From contig CAKVGW010000069.1 in the NCBI GenBank assembly GCA_934747325.1, forward strand, positions 1-7,734: a stretch of DNA of 7,734 bases, read 5' to 3'. Each line of letters starts with the position of its first letter. The first letter of the stretch is position 1. Made by a program: the position numbers and the translations under genes. This stretch comes from an uncultured Candidatus Melainabacteria bacterium (lineage in GTDB: Bacteria > Cyanobacteriota > Vampirovibrionia > Gastranaerophilales > Gastranaerophilaceae). Shown here in pieces: positions 5,700 to 7,734 of the stretch. Under the pieces are notes generated by a model. That model did no database searches and was not told where the DNA came from. It was given only the letters and a program-made list of their open reading frames with translations.

Positions 5700-6050
5700 T
5701 TAGTTAACATACTTCTCCATCTGTCTATAAATCTGATCTGCAAAGCCAAAGCTTGTTCTCGGATTATTTGCGATATCTCGACCCATTTGTTGATAAACAA
5801 TAGGTTTAAAGGTATCTATGTAGTGTTGCTCTTGTCCGAACAAACCGTTTTCGTGGTCAACGGTTTTATCCATTTGTGAAAGCATTTTTGTAACAAAAAT
5901 ACTCTCGAATTCTGTTGCAACTTTTCTTAATTGCTCTTTATTATCACCTGATTCTTTGATTCTGTTATACAAAACCTGATCAGCATTCACTGTCTGCGCA
6001 TTGTGCAAACCGTTTTTTATTAAATCTATTGTAGGTGTTGAAAAGTCCAT
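5700..6050 (-). CDS. flgJ: FlgJ-like rod-binding protein, single domain
   Basis: The 116 residues match the rod-binding N-terminal domain of FlgJ: LRKVATEFESIFVTKMLSQMDKT (41-63; family pattern aaxqFEaxfxxxmLkxMr), a Gly-Leu-Phe turn (69-71), HYIDTFKPIVYQQMGRDIAN (76-95) and a final amphipathic helix FGFADQIYRQMEKYV. This domain helps assemble the rod as it crosses the periplasm. The C-terminal peptidoglycan-hydrolase domain of the enterobacterial protein is absent, as in many other phyla, so the hydrolase must be encoded elsewhere. AAGGA at 6056-6060 is 5 nt before ATG. Copies C and D flank it. Confidence 0.87.
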   Translation of the reverse strand: MDFSTPTIDLIKNGLHNAQTVNADQVLYNRIKESGDNKEQLRKVATEFESIFVTKMLSQMDKTVDHENGLFGQEQHYIDTFKPIVYQQMGRDIANNPRTSFGFADQIYRQMEKYVN

Positions 6051-6094
6051 TGGTGTCCTTTCTTTTGGATTTAAAAATTTTAAGTGAATGATTT

Positions 6095-6224
6095 TTAGTT
6101 GAAGAGTTGAATAGATGAATGGTTGAATAGTTCTTTATGTTCGCTGACGCTCACTCTATATTTTTATGACCGAAGGGAATTAAATAAACTTTTCCACTTT
6201 TCAACCCTTCAACCTTTCAACTAA
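6095..6224 (-). repeat. Interspersed palindromic element, copy D (flgI/flgJ spacer)
   Basis: 130 bp with the core (6139-6183) in the B/E orientation: GTTCGCTGACGCTCAC to GACCGAAGGGAATTAA. The left arm (AGTTGAAG, AGTTGAAT, AGATGAAT, GGTTGAAT) shows the 8-bp period clearly; the right arm carries the inverse units TTTTCAAC, CCTTCAAC and CTTTCAAC. Its right end is 12 bp from the flgI stop. Confidence 0.92.
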
Positions 6225-6236
6225 CATCCCCTTTAC

Positions 6237-7337
6237 CTAAATTATAACCAACTCCGCTTGCAAGCTTCCTGATTTTTTCAACGCTTGCAAGATTGAGATT
6301 AAGTCAACCGGTGCTACGCCGATTGAGTTTAATGCCCTTACTAAATCATTTAAATTACTGTTAGCAGGCATTGTAACCAAACTTCCGGGTGCTTTGTTTA
6401 TCTGAATATCAGAGTTTTCAAACCCAACAGTTGCACCGTTTGAAAAACCGTTTGGCTGTGAAACATCATTTGTTGTAGAAACAGTAACCGTGATGTTTCC
6501 GTGTGCAACAGCTGCAGGCAGAAGTTTAACATCCGCGCCAATTACAACCGTTCCTGTTCTTTCGTTTACAACAACTTTTGCAGGCTCCATTGTTGGCGCA
6601 ACTTCCAAATTCTCAATAATTGATAAGAAAGAAACTCTGTCGTTTATAAATCGCGCAGGAATTTCTACTCTTACTGAACTTCCGTCAATAGCTTTAGCAG
6701 GCGCTACTTGAGAAACTGTTTTAGCAATTCTTGAAACAAGCGTGTAGTCTGAACGGTCAATAGAAAGTGTGATTGAATTTTCATCACCGATTTCTGTGTA
6801 AATATCACGTTCAATTATTGCACCCCCAGGGATACGACCTGTTGTAGTGATTGCAGTTCTAGCTGAAGAGCCACCAGCAATTTTATTGATACCACCTACT
6901 GAAAGAGGACCTTGAGCAACTGCTACAGCTTCACCGTTAGGTGCTTTTAAAATTGTTTGAACAAGAACACCGCCTTCTAAACTTTTACAGTCAGCCATTG
7001 CAGAAACTGTTACGTCAATTTTGTCGCCGTTTTTAGAAAATGGAGGAACAGTTGCAGTAACAATTACCGCTGCTGATGCACCTTTTTGGATATAGTTTTC
7101 TTGTTCAATTACTGTACCTAAATTTCTTAGTAACATCTTGTTCGTAATTTGTGTTGAACGAGAGTTATCACCGGTTCCTGGCAAACCAACAACAACGCCG
7201 TATCCAACAAGTTGGTTCTCACGCACACCTTTAATATGAGTCAAATCCATTATACGAACCTTGGCGTTGATTGCCTGAGCAGGCATAACGCTTGCCAACA
7301 TGAACATTGCTAATATTGTTGCTAAAATTTTTTTCAT
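6237..7337 (-). CDS. flgI: Flagellar P-ring protein FlgI
   Basis: FlgI is the periplasmic P-ring subunit around the rod. From the start chosen here it has 366 residues, within the normal 345-370. Residues 1-22 are a Sec signal peptide ending in AQA. RIMDLTHIKGVRENQLVGYG and VVVGLPGTGD follow (28-57), the family's N-terminal signature, and the end matches ALNSIGVAPVDLISILQALK and SGSLQAELVII. The open frame extends 26 codons upstream to 7415, but that extension is translated repeat element E and precedes the signal peptide. ATG 7335-7337 is preferred because AAAGGT (7345-7350) lies 7 nt upstream and a signal peptide follows at once. One cysteine is present (DCKSLEGG). Confidence 0.93.
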   Translation of the reverse strand: MKKILATILAMFMLASVMPAQAINAKVRIMDLTHIKGVRENQLVGYGVVVGLPGTGDNSRSTQITNKMLLRNLGTVIEQENYIQKGASAAVIVTATVPPFSKNGDKIDVTVSAMADCKSLEGGVLVQTILKAPNGEAVAVAQGPLSVGGINKIAGGSSARTAITTTGRIPGGAIIERDIYTEIGDENSITLSIDRSDYTLVSRIAKTVSQVAPAKAIDGSSVRVEIPARFINDRVSFLSIIENLEVAPTMEPAKVVVNERTGTVVIGADVKLLPAAVAHGNITVTVSTTNDVSQPNGFSNGATVGFENSDIQINKAPGSLVTMPANSNLNDLVRALNSIGVAPVDLISILQALKKSGSLQAELVII

Positions 7338-7354
7338 TATACTTACCTTTTTTT

Positions 7355-7506
7355 GAGTTGAAGAGTTGATGTTTTTAGTTGAAGAGTTGAACAGTTGAAT
7401 GGTTAAATAGTTCATTAAGTTCGCTAACGCTCACTATTTATATTATGACCGAAGGGAATTAAATAAACTTTTCAACCCTTCAACCTTTCAACCTTTCAAC
7501 TTCTAA
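7355..7506 (-). repeat. Interspersed palindromic element, copy E (flgA/flgI spacer), longest copy
   Basis: The main 132-bp element is 7375-7506, core 7419-7462 in the B/D orientation (GTTCGCTAACGCTCAC to GACCGAAGGGAATTAA). An extra partial left end, GAGTTGAAGAGTTGATG (7355-7371), precedes it, as if the arm had been duplicated. The right arm carries four inverse octamers in a row (TTTTCAAC, CCTTCAAC, CTTTCAAC, CTTTCAAC). The left end overlaps the false upstream extension of the flgI frame; the right end is 18 bp from the flgA stop. Confidence 0.92.
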
Positions 7507-7524
7507 CCCCCTCAAGCCTCAGTG

Positions 7525-7734
7525 CTAAATTGCCACCAAAACTCTATTCTCCCCAATTACCTTTCCGTTGTAAACCTTCTTGTAATTTTTGTTTTCAACG
7601 TTAATGTAATCACCTGTCATACCGTCTGCCATCGCAGTTCCGTCGATTGTAACCATTACATCCCCATTAGATACAAAGAAAATTCTGACTTCACCATTTC
7701 TTTGTACGTCAGGACGCATTTTTACAAATCTTTT
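7525..7734 (-). CDS. flgA: Partial flagellar P-ring chaperone FlgA, C-terminal part
   Basis: The frame is open to the right edge of the window, so only the last 69 residues are seen; ATG 7717-7719 lies inside the frame and is not the true start. The sequence fits the C-terminal SAF-like domain of FlgA: a beta-rich segment with GDVMVTIDGTAMADGMTG, DYINVENKNYKKVYNGKVIG and a final VLVAI, matching the family pattern V...G.Al.dG..Gd.I.v.N..S.k...g.V. FlgA is a periplasmic chaperone for P-ring assembly by FlgI, which is the next gene downstream. Confidence 0.82.
   Translation of the reverse strand, partial: KRFVKMRPDVQRNGEVRIFFVSNGDVMVTIDGTAMADGMTGDYINVENKNYKKVYNGKVIGENRVLVAI

Noticed and set aside
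6490..6711. Plus-strand frame of 73 codons
   Set aside because: Antisense shadow of flgI, with no independent start signal.
4313..7506. CRISPR array or tandem repeat
   Set aside because: The copies are about 130 bp, separated by whole genes, face both ways and have no unique equal-length spacers.
4300..7520. Target-site duplications around the palindromic elements
   Set aside because: I compared left and right flanks of the copies and saw no consistent short direct repeat; right flanks of some copies share CTAACATC-like bases, which may just be part of the element.

Overview
The window is a stretch of a low-GC bacterial chromosome that carries the 3' part of a flagellar operon, read right to left on the minus strand. 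Genes for the P-ring (FlgI) and L-ring (FlgH) imply a cell with peptidoglycan and an outer membrane. TAA, TAG and TGA all serve as stops and Shine-Dalgarno sites are canonical, so genetic code 11 fits. The taxon is not fixed by the sequence. An uncultured AT-rich gut-type lineage such as a motile Melainabacteria/Gastranaerophilales relative is my guess, at low confidence.

Layout in transcription order (minus strand, from the right edge): flgA (C-terminal part only), flgI (P-ring), a single-domain FlgJ-like rod-binding protein, an unrecognised 91-residue gene in the place where flgM often sits, flgH (L-ring), flgN (chaperone), flgK and flgL (hook-filament junction). flgN, flgK and flgL are closely spaced. 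The flgK stop and the flgL start are 4 bp apart. After flgL come three hairpins, the last of which (899-917) has a strong U-tract and probably ends the operon. Next is a 65-residue gene on the minus strand bracketed by an inverted pair of REP-like palindromes. At the left edge are two plus-strand genes of unknown function (the first cut by the window edge), which converge on the flagellar operon.

The most striking content is not a gene. Every junction from flgA to flgN (five in a row) contains one copy of a roughly 130-bp palindromic element. Its two arms are built from an 8-bp period (AGTTGAAN on one side, the inverse on the other), and they enclose a conserved asymmetric core of about 45 bp. 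The core faces one way in two copies (A at 4313-4442, C at 5566-5695) and the other way in three (B at 5086-5220, D at 6095-6224, E at 7355-7506). The copies begin or end within a few bases of stop codons and starts. One removes the Shine-Dalgarno site of flgN and another creates a false N-terminal extension of flgI. The architecture is that of a non-autonomous, MITE-like or REP/BIME-like repeat that has colonised almost every spacer of an operon, and would fold into a long hairpin in the mRNA between cistrons.

Together the genes build the outer flagellum. FlgA chaperones P-ring assembly, FlgI and FlgH form the bushing around the rod, the FlgJ-like protein supports rod assembly, and FlgN escorts FlgK and FlgL, which join hook to filament. 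Departures from the textbook versions are an L-ring protein without a lipobox cysteine, a FlgJ without a muramidase domain, a cysteine-rich FlgK, and flgH placed downstream of flgI and flgJ.
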